Positions 1 to 5,852 of a stretch of DNA of 14,377 nucleotides are shown here, piece after piece. The DNA lies in assembly GCA_024277515.1 (NCBI GenBank), contig JAJRVB010000029.1, positions 1-14,377 of the forward strand. The letters run 5' to 3'. Positions within the stretch are counted from its first letter, which is position 1, and the number at the start of each line of letters is the position of its first letter. The translations under genes were made by a program, and so were the position numbers. The notes beneath the pieces were generated by a model, which saw only the letters and a list, made by a program, of their open reading frames with translations, did no database searches and was not told the origin of the DNA. Source of the DNA: Nitrospirota bacterium (GTDB lineage: Bacteria; Nitrospirota; Thermodesulfovibrionia; UBA6902).

Positions 1-621
1 AAACTCATATCAGAGGCTGAAAAGAGGAACCTTATCCTCCAGGTCGGTCATCTTGAAAGGTTCAATACCGGTGTTTCGATGATAAGCTCCATGGTTGAAA
101 AACCCCGGTTTATCGAGTCCCAGCGCCTCTCGCCATTTCTCGGCAGGGGGATAGACGTGGACGTCACACTTGACTTAATGATACATGACATAGATATAAT
201 ATTAAGTTTGGTAAATTCAAAAATAACGGACCTTCGCGCCACAGGAGCGAGGGTCCTGACGGAGAATATAGATATCGCTCACGCATGGATTGAATTTGAA
301 AACGGGTGTATCGCGGAAACCGTATCAAGCAGGATCGCCCAGGGAAAGAAAAGACGCTTAAAGGTCTTTCAGCAGAACGCATATCTGGACCTGGACTATC
401 AGACCCAGGAAATAACATGCTATTCAAAAACAGACGGTAACGTCCGCAAGGTGATTAAAAAGCCGGAAGCGAAAGAGCCCCTCAGTGAGCAGCTGATCTC
501 CTTTATTGATTGCGTGAAGAATAACGCCCGGCCGCTCGTCTCCGGACATGAAGGGAAAGAGGCCCTTAAGGTCGTACTCAAGATTTCCGGACTGGTCAAC
601 AAGCATCAGCTTTCCTTCTGA
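1..621 (+). CDS. gnnA: Gfo/Idh/MocA-family oxidoreductase, C-terminal part (GnnA-like UDP-GlcNAc 3-dehydrogenase), 5' end outside window
   Basis: The reading frame is open from base 1 and ends in TGA at 619-621, so the N-terminal NAD-binding Rossmann domain lies upstream of the window. About 206 residues remain. Near the start is QVGHLERFN, the family segment that follows the EKP motif, and later DVTLDLMIHDIDIILSL, which supplies substrate-binding Asp/His residues. The rest is the alpha/beta domain typical of the family. Proteins with this VGHLERFN signature usually sit among lipid A genes. In bacteria whose lipid A has GlcNAc3N, GnnA oxidises C3 of UDP-GlcNAc. The next gene is a DegT aminotransferase 10 bases downstream, which fits a GnnA-GnnB pair in the cytoplasm. 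The family call is firm; the GnnA role is inferred from the partner and could be another nucleotide-sugar 3-dehydrogenase. Confidence 0.82.
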   Translation, partial: KLISEAEKRNLILQVGHLERFNTGVSMISSMVEKPRFIESQRLSPFLGRGIDVDVTLDLMIHDIDIILSLVNSKITDLRATGARVLTENIDIAHAWIEFENGCIAETVSSRIAQGKKRRLKVFQQNAYLDLDYQTQEITCYSKTDGNVRKVIKKPEAKEPLSEQLISFIDCVKNNARPLVSGHEGKEALKVVLKISGLVNKHQLSF

Positions 622-631
622 CATTACAGAT

Positions 632-1756
632 ATGAATAAAACTTCATTACATACGGTTCCGGTCCCCATGCTCGACCTGAAGGCGCAGCATGAACCCATA
701 AAAGAGGAAATCAAGGCCGCGCTCAAGGAGATACTCGACAGCGGCAGGTTTATACTGGGACACAATGTGTTATCACTTGAGCAGGAAGTTGCCGCTTATC
801 ACGGCATTGACTGCGGTGTGGGACTTGGCTCAGGCACTGATGCATTATACCTTTCACTGAAGGCCCTTGACATCAGGGAGGGCGATGAAGTCATCACAAC
901 ACCCTTTACATTTATCGCATCTGCCGAACCAATCACGTATGTAGGCGCAACACCTGTGTTCGCTGACATAGACGCAAAGACGTTAAATATCATTCCCTCT
1001 GCAATAGAAGAAAAAATCACGAAAAAAACAAAGGCCATCATTGTGGTACATTTATTCGGCCAGCCGGCTGATATGGACGAGATTATGGACATCGCCCGGA
1101 AGCATAACCTGAAAGTCATTGAGGACAGTGCCCAGGCCTTTGGCGCAAAATATAAAGGTAAGCCTGTCGGCAGCATCGGAGACGCCGGATGCTTCAGTTT
1201 TTACCCGAGCAAAAACCTCGGGGCATACGGCGACGGAGGCATGATGATCACGAGCAATCATGCGGTATCAGAGAAAGTAAAACTCCTCAGAAATCACGGT
1301 ACAGTAGGGCCGTATCAGCACGGTTTTATCGGTTATAACAGCAGGCTTGATGAAATCCAGGCCGCTATTCTCAGGATCAAACTGAAACATATTGATACGT
1401 ACAACTCCAGGAGACGCGATATCGCGCTGCTTTACACGTCCCTCCTCAAACATGCCGTGCAATGTCCGGTAGAGTTCGGGGACAGGACCAATGTGTATCA
1501 TCAATACACTATCATGACTCCCAAAAGGTCCGAAGTGGCAAAGGCCCTTCAGGACAACAATATTTCATCAGTTGTGTACTACCCGATCCCCCTGCACTTT
1601 CAGGAGGCCTTCAGTTACCTCGGATATAAAGCGGGGGATTTCCCCGAAAGCGAATCAGCTGCAAATAATGTAATGTCATTGCCCATCTACCCGGAGCTTG
1701 AACCTGAAAAGGCGCGGACCATAGCAGAGATTATTCTGAATACACTGAAAAGCTGA
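632..1756 (+). CDS. gnnB: DegT/DnrJ/EryC1/StrS PLP-dependent sugar aminotransferase (GnnB-like)
   Basis: This is a 374-residue fold-type I aminotransferase that acts on 3- or 4-keto nucleotide sugars. The N-terminus VPMLDLKAQHEPIKEEI is the usual family start. GSGTDAL forms the phosphate-binding turn, EDSAQAFGAKYKG holds the PLP-contacting Asp/Gln, and SFYPSKNLGAYGDGG holds the Schiff-base lysine, Lys194. LRNHG and RLDEIQAAIL complete the set, and the length is normal. I chose ATG 632, ten bases after the upstream stop, because the frame also runs back to 548 inside the upstream gene but family homology begins near residue 10. No Shine-Dalgarno site precedes ATG 632, so translation is probably coupled to the upstream gene. 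Paired with a GnnA-like dehydrogenase it would transfer an amino group from glutamate to UDP-3-keto-GlcNAc, giving UDP-GlcNAc3N for amide-linked lipid A acyl chains. An O-antigen or S-layer sugar role is the alternative. Confidence 0.85.
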   Translation: MNKTSLHTVPVPMLDLKAQHEPIKEEIKAALKEILDSGRFILGHNVLSLEQEVAAYHGIDCGVGLGSGTDALYLSLKALDIREGDEVITTPFTFIASAEPITYVGATPVFADIDAKTLNIIPSAIEEKITKKTKAIIVVHLFGQPADMDEIMDIARKHNLKVIEDSAQAFGAKYKGKPVGSIGDAGCFSFYPSKNLGAYGDGGMMITSNHAVSEKVKLLRNHGTVGPYQHGFIGYNSRLDEIQAAILRIKLKHIDTYNSRRRDIALLYTSLLKHAVQCPVEFGDRTNVYHQYTIMTPKRSEVAKALQDNNISSVVYYPIPLHFQEAFSYLGYKAGDFPESESAANNVMSLPIYPELEPEKARTIAEIILNTLKS

Positions 1757-1760
1757 AGAT

Positions 1761-1790
1761 CGGTCCCGGGTTCGCCTCTCCCCGGTTCCG
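1761..1790 (+). terminator. weak GC hairpin after the aminotransferase gene
   Basis: CGG-TC-CCGGG at 1761-1770 can pair with CCCGG-TT-CCG at 1781-1790 around a 10-nt loop, with a 2x2 internal mismatch. It begins four bases past the stop codon. No T-run follows, so it is at best a weak or Rho-assisted terminator. Confidence 0.3.
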
Positions 1791-1952
1791 ATTCAGTTAC
1801 AGGTATCATTTGGACATTGAAATGTAAAAATCAAAAACCAAAGATCAAAATTAAGGAGATTTATTTATATGATAAAAAACCTTCCATAATTTTGATTTTT
1901 TATTTTTAATATTTGATCTTTGCTTGCCTGCTGTTATTACCCGTAACTGAAT
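1791..1952. repeat. ~160-bp AT-rich imperfect palindrome (MITE/REP-like)
   Basis: The outer arms ATTCAGTTAC (1791-1800) and GTAACTGAAT (1943-1952) are perfect inverted copies. The match extends to 14 of 15 bases at 1791-1805 / 1938-1952. Further in, CAAAGATCAAA (1839-1849) mirrors TTTGATCTTTG (1912-1922), and ATCAAAATTA (1844-1853) mirrors TAATTTTGAT (1887-1896), leaving an AT-rich centre near 1860-1880. The inner arms are built from iterated ATCAAA-type blocks. No ORF is present. The shape suggests a small non-autonomous mobile element or a dispersed intergenic repeat. No target duplication was identified. Confidence 0.5.
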
Positions 1953-2000
1953 AGTTACCCCTCCTCATATTTTATTCTTTATCTTTACGTCAGGTATGGT

Positions 2001-2006
2001 TATAAT
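2001..2006 (+). promoter_or_regulatory. candidate -10 box (TATAAT) for the micro-gene cluster
   Basis: A perfect TATAAT lies 46 bases before the ATG at 2052. Seventeen bases upstream is only a weak -35 (TTTATC, 1978-1983). The expected start near 2013 would give a leader of about 40 nt containing the strong ribosome-binding site. Confidence 0.45.
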
Positions 2007-2033
2007 GCATTCAATGATTGCGATTTCCTGAAA

Positions 2034-2049
2034 AAAGGAGGTGGAGGAG
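2034..2049 (+). promoter_or_regulatory. unusually strong ribosome-binding site
   Basis: AAAGGAGGTG at 2034-2043 is a ten-base Shine-Dalgarno match to the usual 16S 3' end, and it runs directly into a second GGAGGAG. The spacing of 8 nt from the first match to ATG 2052 is near the optimum. This is the main evidence that the 27-codon ORF is translated, probably at a high level. Confidence 0.7.
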
Positions 2050-2051
2050 AC

Positions 2052-2135
2052 ATGGGAGATAAAGGTGGCAAGAAAGACAAGGCGAAATCCGCAAAACAGG
2101 CAAAAAGAAAAAAAGATTCAAAAAAGAAAAAGTAA
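2052..2135 (+). CDS. 27-residue lysine-rich micro-protein (MGDKGGKKDK family)
   Basis: This 28-codon ORF (stop included) encodes MGDKGGKKDKAKSAKQAKRK followed by KDSKKKK, with 14 lysines, no aromatic or Cys residue and no hydrophobic core. It should be disordered and strongly cationic. I recall similar short MGDKGxKKDK proteins annotated as hypothetical in deltaproteobacteria and related groups, but have no functional assignment. A Shine-Dalgarno match of ten bases with ideal spacing and an upstream TATAAT support expression. The composition suggests binding to nucleic acid or the ribosome; that is inference. A second micro-gene of matching style follows 120 bases downstream, so the two may share a transcript ending at the strong terminator at 2386-2417. 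Confidence 0.6.
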   Translation: MGDKGGKKDKAKSAKQAKRKKDSKKKK

Positions 2136-2198
2136 TGTAATTTCCTATCATTAAAAGAATAAAGCTAAAGTTTATCTTTATAACTGCCGTACTTCACA

Positions 2199-2242
2199 TT
2201 AAGTGCATTGCAGGTAATGAAAATAAAAAAACTTGCACTTAA
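2199..2242. repeat. 9-bp inverted repeat abutting the RBS of the CCCH micro-gene
   Basis: TTAAGTGCA (2199-2207) is mirrored by TGCACTTAA (2234-2242) across 26 bases. The right arm ends two bases before the AAAGGAGGG ribosome-binding site. It could be an RNA hairpin in the leader or an operator; nothing in the sequence decides. Confidence 0.35.
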
Positions 2243-2255
2243 GAAAGGAGGGAAT

Positions 2256-2357
2256 ATGGCCAAGAAAGCAAGATGTGCTGCAAAAACCAAGGAAGGTAAA
2301 AGATGCAAAAACTCCGCAAGCGGCAGGTCTAAAAATTGTGCTGCTCACAAAAAGTAG
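2256..2357 (+). CDS. 33-residue CCCH zinc-finger-like micro-protein (DUF5763-like)
   Basis: The product begins MAKKARCAAKTKEGKRC and ends KNCAAHKK. Cys7, Cys17, Cys28 and His31 are spaced C-x9-C-x10-C-x2-H, the arrangement I associate with DUF5763-type proteins (C..TxxGxxCKN......C..H). The four residues could bind one zinc ion and the remainder is basic. AAAGGAGGG (2244-2252) sits 3-4 bases before the ATG, a close but strong ribosome-binding site. A 14-bp-stem terminator starts 29 bases after the TAG. The intact ligand pattern, strong RBS and terminator together make this a real gene despite its size. Its function is unknown; binding of nucleic acid is a guess from charge and fold. Confidence 0.68.
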   Translation: MAKKARCAAKTKEGKRCKNSASGRSKNCAAHKK

Positions 2358-2385
2358 ACTTTGGCAGTGACATATTGATTCAGAT

Positions 2386-2417
2386 AAAAAGGGGCTTGCT
2401 CTGGCAAGCCCCTTTTT
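2386..2417. terminator. strong intrinsic terminator, bidirectional
   Basis: AAAAAGGGGCTTGC (2386-2399) and GCAAGCCCCTTTTT (2404-2417) pair perfectly over 14 bp with a TCTG loop, giving a T-run on either strand. It can end the micro-gene transcript on the plus strand and the convergent transglycosylase transcript on the minus strand, whose stop lies 113 bases away. Confidence 0.9.
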
Positions 2418-2460
2418 GTTTTAAATAATGTCTGTGTATAAACTCAAGCAGTAAGTCGTC

Positions 2461-2486
2461 ATTCCCGCAGGTCTTTGAGCGGGAAT
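2461..2486. repeat. dRS3-like ATTCCCGC...GCGGGAAT palindromic repeat
   Basis: ATTCCCGC (2461-2468) and GCGGGAAT (2479-2486) form an 8-bp perfect stem with a 10-nt loop. The flanks GTC before and CCAGTC after match the common wording of the dispersed GTCATTCCCGC...GCGGGAATCCAG intergenic repeats, of which Neisseria dRS3 is a known case. It lies downstream of the transglycosylase gene. Confidence 0.65.
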
Positions 2487-2529
2487 CCAGTCTTTTCAAT
2501 GGCCCTTATTCCCACAGGCAAATCTTCTG

Positions 2530-4293
2530 CTACTCTGTAATTTTAAGTATCTGACCAACAGACAGGCGGGTCGTATTCAATTCATTGATATTTTTCAGCG
2601 ACTTTGTATTTGTCTTGAATTTCCTTGCTATGAGCCAGAGTGAATCACCCTTCTTCACGCGGTATTTGCCCCCGGGAAGAAGAGTTGCTTTTGAAGAAGC
2701 ATACGCAGTCCGCCCGACCGAACTCCCCCGGAGAGGTATCTTGAGCTTTTTGCCTGCACGAATAAAGTGCTTCCTCCGTATATTATTTGCCCTCACTATT
2801 TTACTTACACTTGTACGATATCTGAGCGCAATAACAGATAATGTCTCTCCCCTGCGTACCCGGTGATAAACATAAGCGCTCTTTGGTGGAGACCATTTTG
2901 GTATTTCATTCACATGGGCCAGAAAGACATTCTTTCTCCCCTCGGGAATCTTAAGCGTGTACTCGGTCGGGGGCGTAGCCTTGTGTCTGAGTTCGGGATT
3001 CAGTGCATTTAATTCTTTAAAAGGAACCCCTATTTTTTCCGCCACTGCCTTGAGCTGCACAGGCTTTGTAATGACGACGGTCTCGTACAAAAGCGGGGCA
3101 TAAGGTTCCTCCAGTTCAAAGCCGTATTTTGCGGGGTCCTTCAGGATATGCAGGGTCGCAAGAAATCTCGGGACATACCGGGCGGTTTCACGCGGAAGCT
3201 GCTCATACAGGTCCCAGAAATTATCAAGATAATTGATTTTCTGGTTTCGTATTTTTCTAAGCACCCTGCTCTCTCCACAGTTATAGCCGGCAAGGACGGT
3301 TGTCCAGTCACCAAATATCTGGTGCAGCTCTTTCAAATAGGCAATTGCAGCATCTGTAGACTTTTCAGGATCAAGTCTCTCATCAATCCAGGTGTCCCTC
3401 TTCAGACCGAATTTATAACCGGTAGAAGGAATAAACTGCCAGAGACCAAGGGCGCGCGCGCGCGACAGGGCCTTTACCTTAAACCCGCTCTCAATAAGCG
3501 GCAGCCACGCAAGCTCGTCCGGCAAGCCGGCTTCTTTCAGGGCTTCACGAATTCGAGGCATATACAGGCCTGAACGTTTATATGATTCCATAAAAAATTT
3601 CCGCTCAATGCCCTGAAAACGCTTTATCTCCTTTTCAACATACTCGTTCAGGGTAAGGGGAATCTCGTTGTAGTTGCCGTTGACCGCCGTATACCGGGAT
3701 GCATAAATCTCGAGTATCCTCCTGGAGATCATGTACCGGAGGTCCTCTTTCTGCTGAACAAGTTCAGAATTGCTTTCAGCATCCGCCTTCACAACGAGTG
3801 TATATGCCTCATCAAGAGTTGCGATCGCTTTTTCAAGATTGCCTTCAGACCAGTATTCCTGGGATGAATTAACAAAATCGAGCGCGGCATCCAGAACATT
3901 CTGCCCTTTTTCCTCGGGCCCTTCCTTTGCGCGTCCTGCCTGACCGCCGTCTGCTGAAGCGTTCTCACTTTCAACAGCGCCGTTTTCCTCCCCAACAGAG
4001 CCCCCCGCGCCAATCATCAAATGAAGGGCCCCGCTGTTTACCCTCAGGATATTATCGTCCCAGCAGTCATCATATCCAGGGCAGCCCTCAAACTCGAGAT
4101 ATTCATCAAATATTTCGCCTGCAAAAAAATCAGGTTCAATAGATTCTTCATTATTGGGGTTGGAAACTTCCCGGGATTCTACGTCAGGGGTCTGAGAAGA
4201 CTGCAGGCCTGTCTGCCGGTGTTCAATGAAGCTGCAACTGAAAGAAAACAGGATACATACAATAACCGAATATTTTAAGAAATGAATTTTCAT
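2530..4293 (-). CDS. mltD: MltD-type membrane-bound lytic murein transglycosylase with LysM repeats
   Basis: This is a 587-residue predicted outer-membrane lipoprotein that cleaves peptidoglycan glycan strands to 1,6-anhydro-MurNAc ends. The N-terminus MKIHFLKYSVIVCILFSFSC is a signal peptide with a weak lipobox (SFSC, Cys20). An acidic, Gly-rich linker (40-130) includes CPGYDDCWDD, then a helical TPR-like stretch (135-195). The SLT catalytic domain (about 240-400) carries LPLIESGF with the catalytic Glu268, GLWQFIPSTG and AGYNCGESRV. A degenerate LysM-like segment (405-450) precedes two good LysM domains, YHRVRRGETLSVIALRYRTS (476-520) and YRVKKGDSLWLIARKFKTN (544-585), which bind glycan. 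ATG 4293 is preferred over an in-frame TTG at 4317: it starts the signal peptide and has AAAGAAGAA upstream. It is monocistronic and divergent from the SDR operon. Confidence 0.9.
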   Translation of the reverse strand: MKIHFLKYSVIVCILFSFSCSFIEHRQTGLQSSQTPDVESREVSNPNNEESIEPDFFAGEIFDEYLEFEGCPGYDDCWDDNILRVNSGALHLMIGAGGSVGEENGAVESENASADGGQAGRAKEGPEEKGQNVLDAALDFVNSSQEYWSEGNLEKAIATLDEAYTLVVKADAESNSELVQQKEDLRYMISRRILEIYASRYTAVNGNYNEIPLTLNEYVEKEIKRFQGIERKFFMESYKRSGLYMPRIREALKEAGLPDELAWLPLIESGFKVKALSRARALGLWQFIPSTGYKFGLKRDTWIDERLDPEKSTDAAIAYLKELHQIFGDWTTVLAGYNCGESRVLRKIRNQKINYLDNFWDLYEQLPRETARYVPRFLATLHILKDPAKYGFELEEPYAPLLYETVVITKPVQLKAVAEKIGVPFKELNALNPELRHKATPPTEYTLKIPEGRKNVFLAHVNEIPKWSPPKSAYVYHRVRRGETLSVIALRYRTSVSKIVRANNIRRKHFIRAGKKLKIPLRGSSVGRTAYASSKATLLPGGKYRVKKGDSLWLIARKFKTNTKSLKNINELNTTRLSVGQILKITE

Positions 4294-4444
4294 AAATTCT
4301 TCTTTTGACTCTGGCAACTCCCACCCATAACAGAAATCATTCAGTCCATTTACAGAAAGAAGGCGTAAAAACAGCGTCAGTGCTGTAAATAAATTGCCAA
4401 AAAACTCCTTTCATTTTACTTATACGGCTCATAATAAGCAAATA

Positions 4445-4475
4445 TTAAGTAAAAACTTTTAAACGGTTTACTTAA
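4445..4475. promoter_or_regulatory. 9-bp palindromic operator candidate over the SDR promoter
   Basis: TTAAGTAAA (4445-4453) and TTTACTTAA (4467-4475) are perfect inverted copies 13 bases apart. The right arm coincides with the candidate -35 box. A further TTTACTTA occurs at 4415-4422. The position implies repression by a dimeric regulator. Confidence 0.5.
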
Positions 4476-4495
4476 GGACATAATTTTTATAAAAT
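4467..4495 (+). promoter_or_regulatory. sigma-70-like promoter of the SDR-ACP-KAS operon
   Basis: The -35 TTTACT (4467-4472), a 17-base spacer and the -10 TAAAAT (4490-4495; overlapping TATAAA at 4488) predict a start near 4500-4502. That leaves only about 3-5 bases before ATG 4505, so the transcript may be leaderless. Confidence 0.45.
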
Positions 4496-4504
4496 AGACG
4501 GGTT

Positions 4505-5269
4505 ATGCACATATTAAAGGACAAAGTTGTATTAATCACCGGAAGTTCAAGAGGAATTGGAAGGGAAATAGCAAAACAATGTGCGCTCAAAGGGGCGGAC
4601 ATAGTCGTGAATTACCGCAAAACCGGGGGATCTTCACAGTCAAAGGCGGAAGAGCTCTGCAGAGAGGTTGAGGCGATGGGACACCGGGCGGTTACTATCC
4701 AGGCCGATATTGCGTCAAAACAGTCAGTGAAAAATCTATTTCATGAGACGAGAGACAAAATGGGAAAGCTCGACTTCCTGATCCTGAACGCGGCCAGGGC
4801 CCCTTTCAAGCCGCTTGAGAAATTACTGGAGAGGGAACTTAAACAACTGGTTGACACCAATTACCTCGGAAACATATTCTGTATTCAGGCGGCGCTTCCC
4901 ATGCTTGAAGAGTCTGAAGGCGGGATCATTTTCATATCGAGTCTTGGGAGCCGTTTTTACAACCCCGCCTATCCCCTTGGCAGTATGAAGGCAGCCATGG
5001 AATCCGTCACCCGGGACTGTGCCGAAAGCCTGCGCGGAAAGCACATATCAGTAAATGCCGTGTGCGGAGGCATCGTGAAAACGGACTCTTTCAAAGTGCT
5101 GCGGCAGTTCTGGGACAATATCGAAACGCTTCCCGCTGATCTGTTTGTCGAGCCGGAAGAAATTGCCGATGTAGTTCTGTTTCTGTGCAGTGAGGCGAGC
5201 AGGGGGATAACGGGCCAGACAATTGTTGTTGACAAAGGACTGAGCAATGCAATATGCAGAATGAACTAA
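4505..5269 (+). CDS. SDR-family reductase, FabL-like enoyl/3-oxoacyl-ACP reductase
   Basis: This 254-residue classical-length SDR has the NADP-binding TGSSRGIG (12-19), a basic discriminator in NYRK (36-39), LNAARAP in place of NNAG (95-100), ISSLGS with the catalytic serine region (144-149), Tyr156/Lys162 and a VNAVCGG-IVKTDSF segment. ISSLGS, VNAV-GG--TD and GQTIVVDKG resemble Bacillus FabL, an NADPH-dependent enoyl-ACP reductase, more than FabG. Tyr to Lys spacing is Y-x5-K; FabG has x3 and FabI/FabL have x6, so substrate and direction are uncertain. ATG 4505 is the only possible start, as the next Met is past the Rossmann motif, yet no Shine-Dalgarno site precedes it. It is the first gene of a three-gene operon with an ACP and a KAS, so an acyl-ACP reduction step is the best reading. 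Confidence 0.82.
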   Translation: MHILKDKVVLITGSSRGIGREIAKQCALKGADIVVNYRKTGGSSQSKAEELCREVEAMGHRAVTIQADIASKQSVKNLFHETRDKMGKLDFLILNAARAPFKPLEKLLERELKQLVDTNYLGNIFCIQAALPMLEESEGGIIFISSLGSRFYNPAYPLGSMKAAMESVTRDCAESLRGKHISVNAVCGGIVKTDSFKVLRQFWDNIETLPADLFVEPEEIADVVLFLCSEASRGITGQTIVVDKGLSNAICRMN

Positions 5270-5276
5270 CTCATCT

Positions 5277-5285
5277 AAGGAGGGG
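5277..5285 (+). promoter_or_regulatory. strong RBS of the ACP gene
   Basis: AAGGAGGGG lies 2 bases from ATG 5288, close but strong. It contrasts with the missing site of the first gene and suggests that the carrier protein is made in excess over the reductase. Confidence 0.6.
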
Positions 5286-5287
5286 CC

Positions 5288-5851
5288 ATGAGCCAAAATC
5301 TGATTACAGAAGAAAAAGTATATGAAGAACTGAAAAAGGCGATTGTGGAAACACTGAGGGTCGATGAGAGCTCGATCACACCCGAGAGTTCGCTGATCAA
5401 TGATCTCGGGGCCGAGTCTCTTGATTTCCTTGACATAAATTACCGCCTTGAACAGGCATTCGGGATGAAAATGGCCCGCCATTTCGTGCTCGAACATATT
5501 GAGGACATGTTCGGAGAAGGGGCGGCCATAGATGAAGACGGCCGTTTAACTGAAAAGGCGATTGAGCTGCTGAAGATCCGCTTTGGAGAAAATGTTCCTG
5601 ACCTGAAACCCGGCATGGACATGGATGAAGTCCCTGCACTGCTTACCGTAAAGTCAATGACACAGGGGGTCATGGACATCCTCCAAAGCCTCCCTGAGAA
5701 ATGCACAAAGTGCGGCGGTCCTGAATGGAAGACTGAAGACGGGGTCAAGATCAAATGCGCTTCCTGCGGAGAGAATGCGGCCTTCACGAACGGTGATGAT
5801 TTAATCAAAGCCTGGCTCACCAGGGTCCAGGAAGAGAAGAAAATATTCTGA
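5288..5851 (+). CDS. acyl carrier protein with C-terminal zinc-ribbon extension
   Basis: The protein has 187 residues, against about 80 for a normal ACP. Residues 1-80 form a four-helix carrier domain: DLGAESLDFLDINYRLEQAF has Ser44 as the 4'-phosphopantetheine site (ESLD where DSLD is usual). Residues 85-135 are a helical linker with KPGMDMDEVPALLTVKSM. Residues 139-160 form CTKCGG...CASCGE (Cys139, 142, 157, 160), a zinc ribbon or rubredoxin-like knuckle, followed by a helix ending QEEKKIF. The start is set by AAGGAGGGG and by the SDR stop 18 bases upstream. The KAS gene starts one base after its stop, so the two are coupled. The carrier should hold the acyl chain worked on by the flanking SDR and KAS. 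The ribbon may dock a partner enzyme; that part is inference. I do not recognise a named family for the whole protein. Confidence 0.85.
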   Translation: MSQNLITEEKVYEELKKAIVETLRVDESSITPESSLINDLGAESLDFLDINYRLEQAFGMKMARHFVLEHIEDMFGEGAAIDEDGRLTEKAIELLKIRFGENVPDLKPGMDMDEVPALLTVKSMTQGVMDILQSLPEKCTKCGGPEWKTEDGVKIKCASCGENAAFTNGDDLIKAWLTRVQEEKKIF

Positions 5852-5852
5852 A

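Larger units (their letters stand above)
4294..4504. promoter_or_regulatory. divergent intergenic region between mltD and the SDR operon
   Basis: This 211-bp AT-rich gap must hold both promoters. No convincing minus-strand promoter for mltD is visible. ATTTACAG (4348-4355) and CTGTAAAT (4383-4390) are a perfect 8-bp inverted pair closer to mltD. The SDR-proximal half has the TTTACTTA motifs and promoter listed separately. Confidence 0.4.

Noticed and set aside
548..631. Upstream extension of the aminotransferase to an earlier start at 548
   Set aside because: It overlaps the end of the dehydrogenase by 74 bases, the added residues resemble no DegT N-terminus, and ATG 632 sits just before the family homology.
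3452..3464. Alternating GC run (13 bases) as a simple repeat or Z-DNA site
   Set aside because: It encodes part of the conserved ALSRARALGLW stretch of the transglycosylase domain; codon choice explains it.
3148..3573. 141-codon plus-strand frame antisense to the transglycosylase gene
   Set aside because: It lies wholly inside the SLT domain coding region of mltD, shows no family motif or RBS, and is an antisense shadow.
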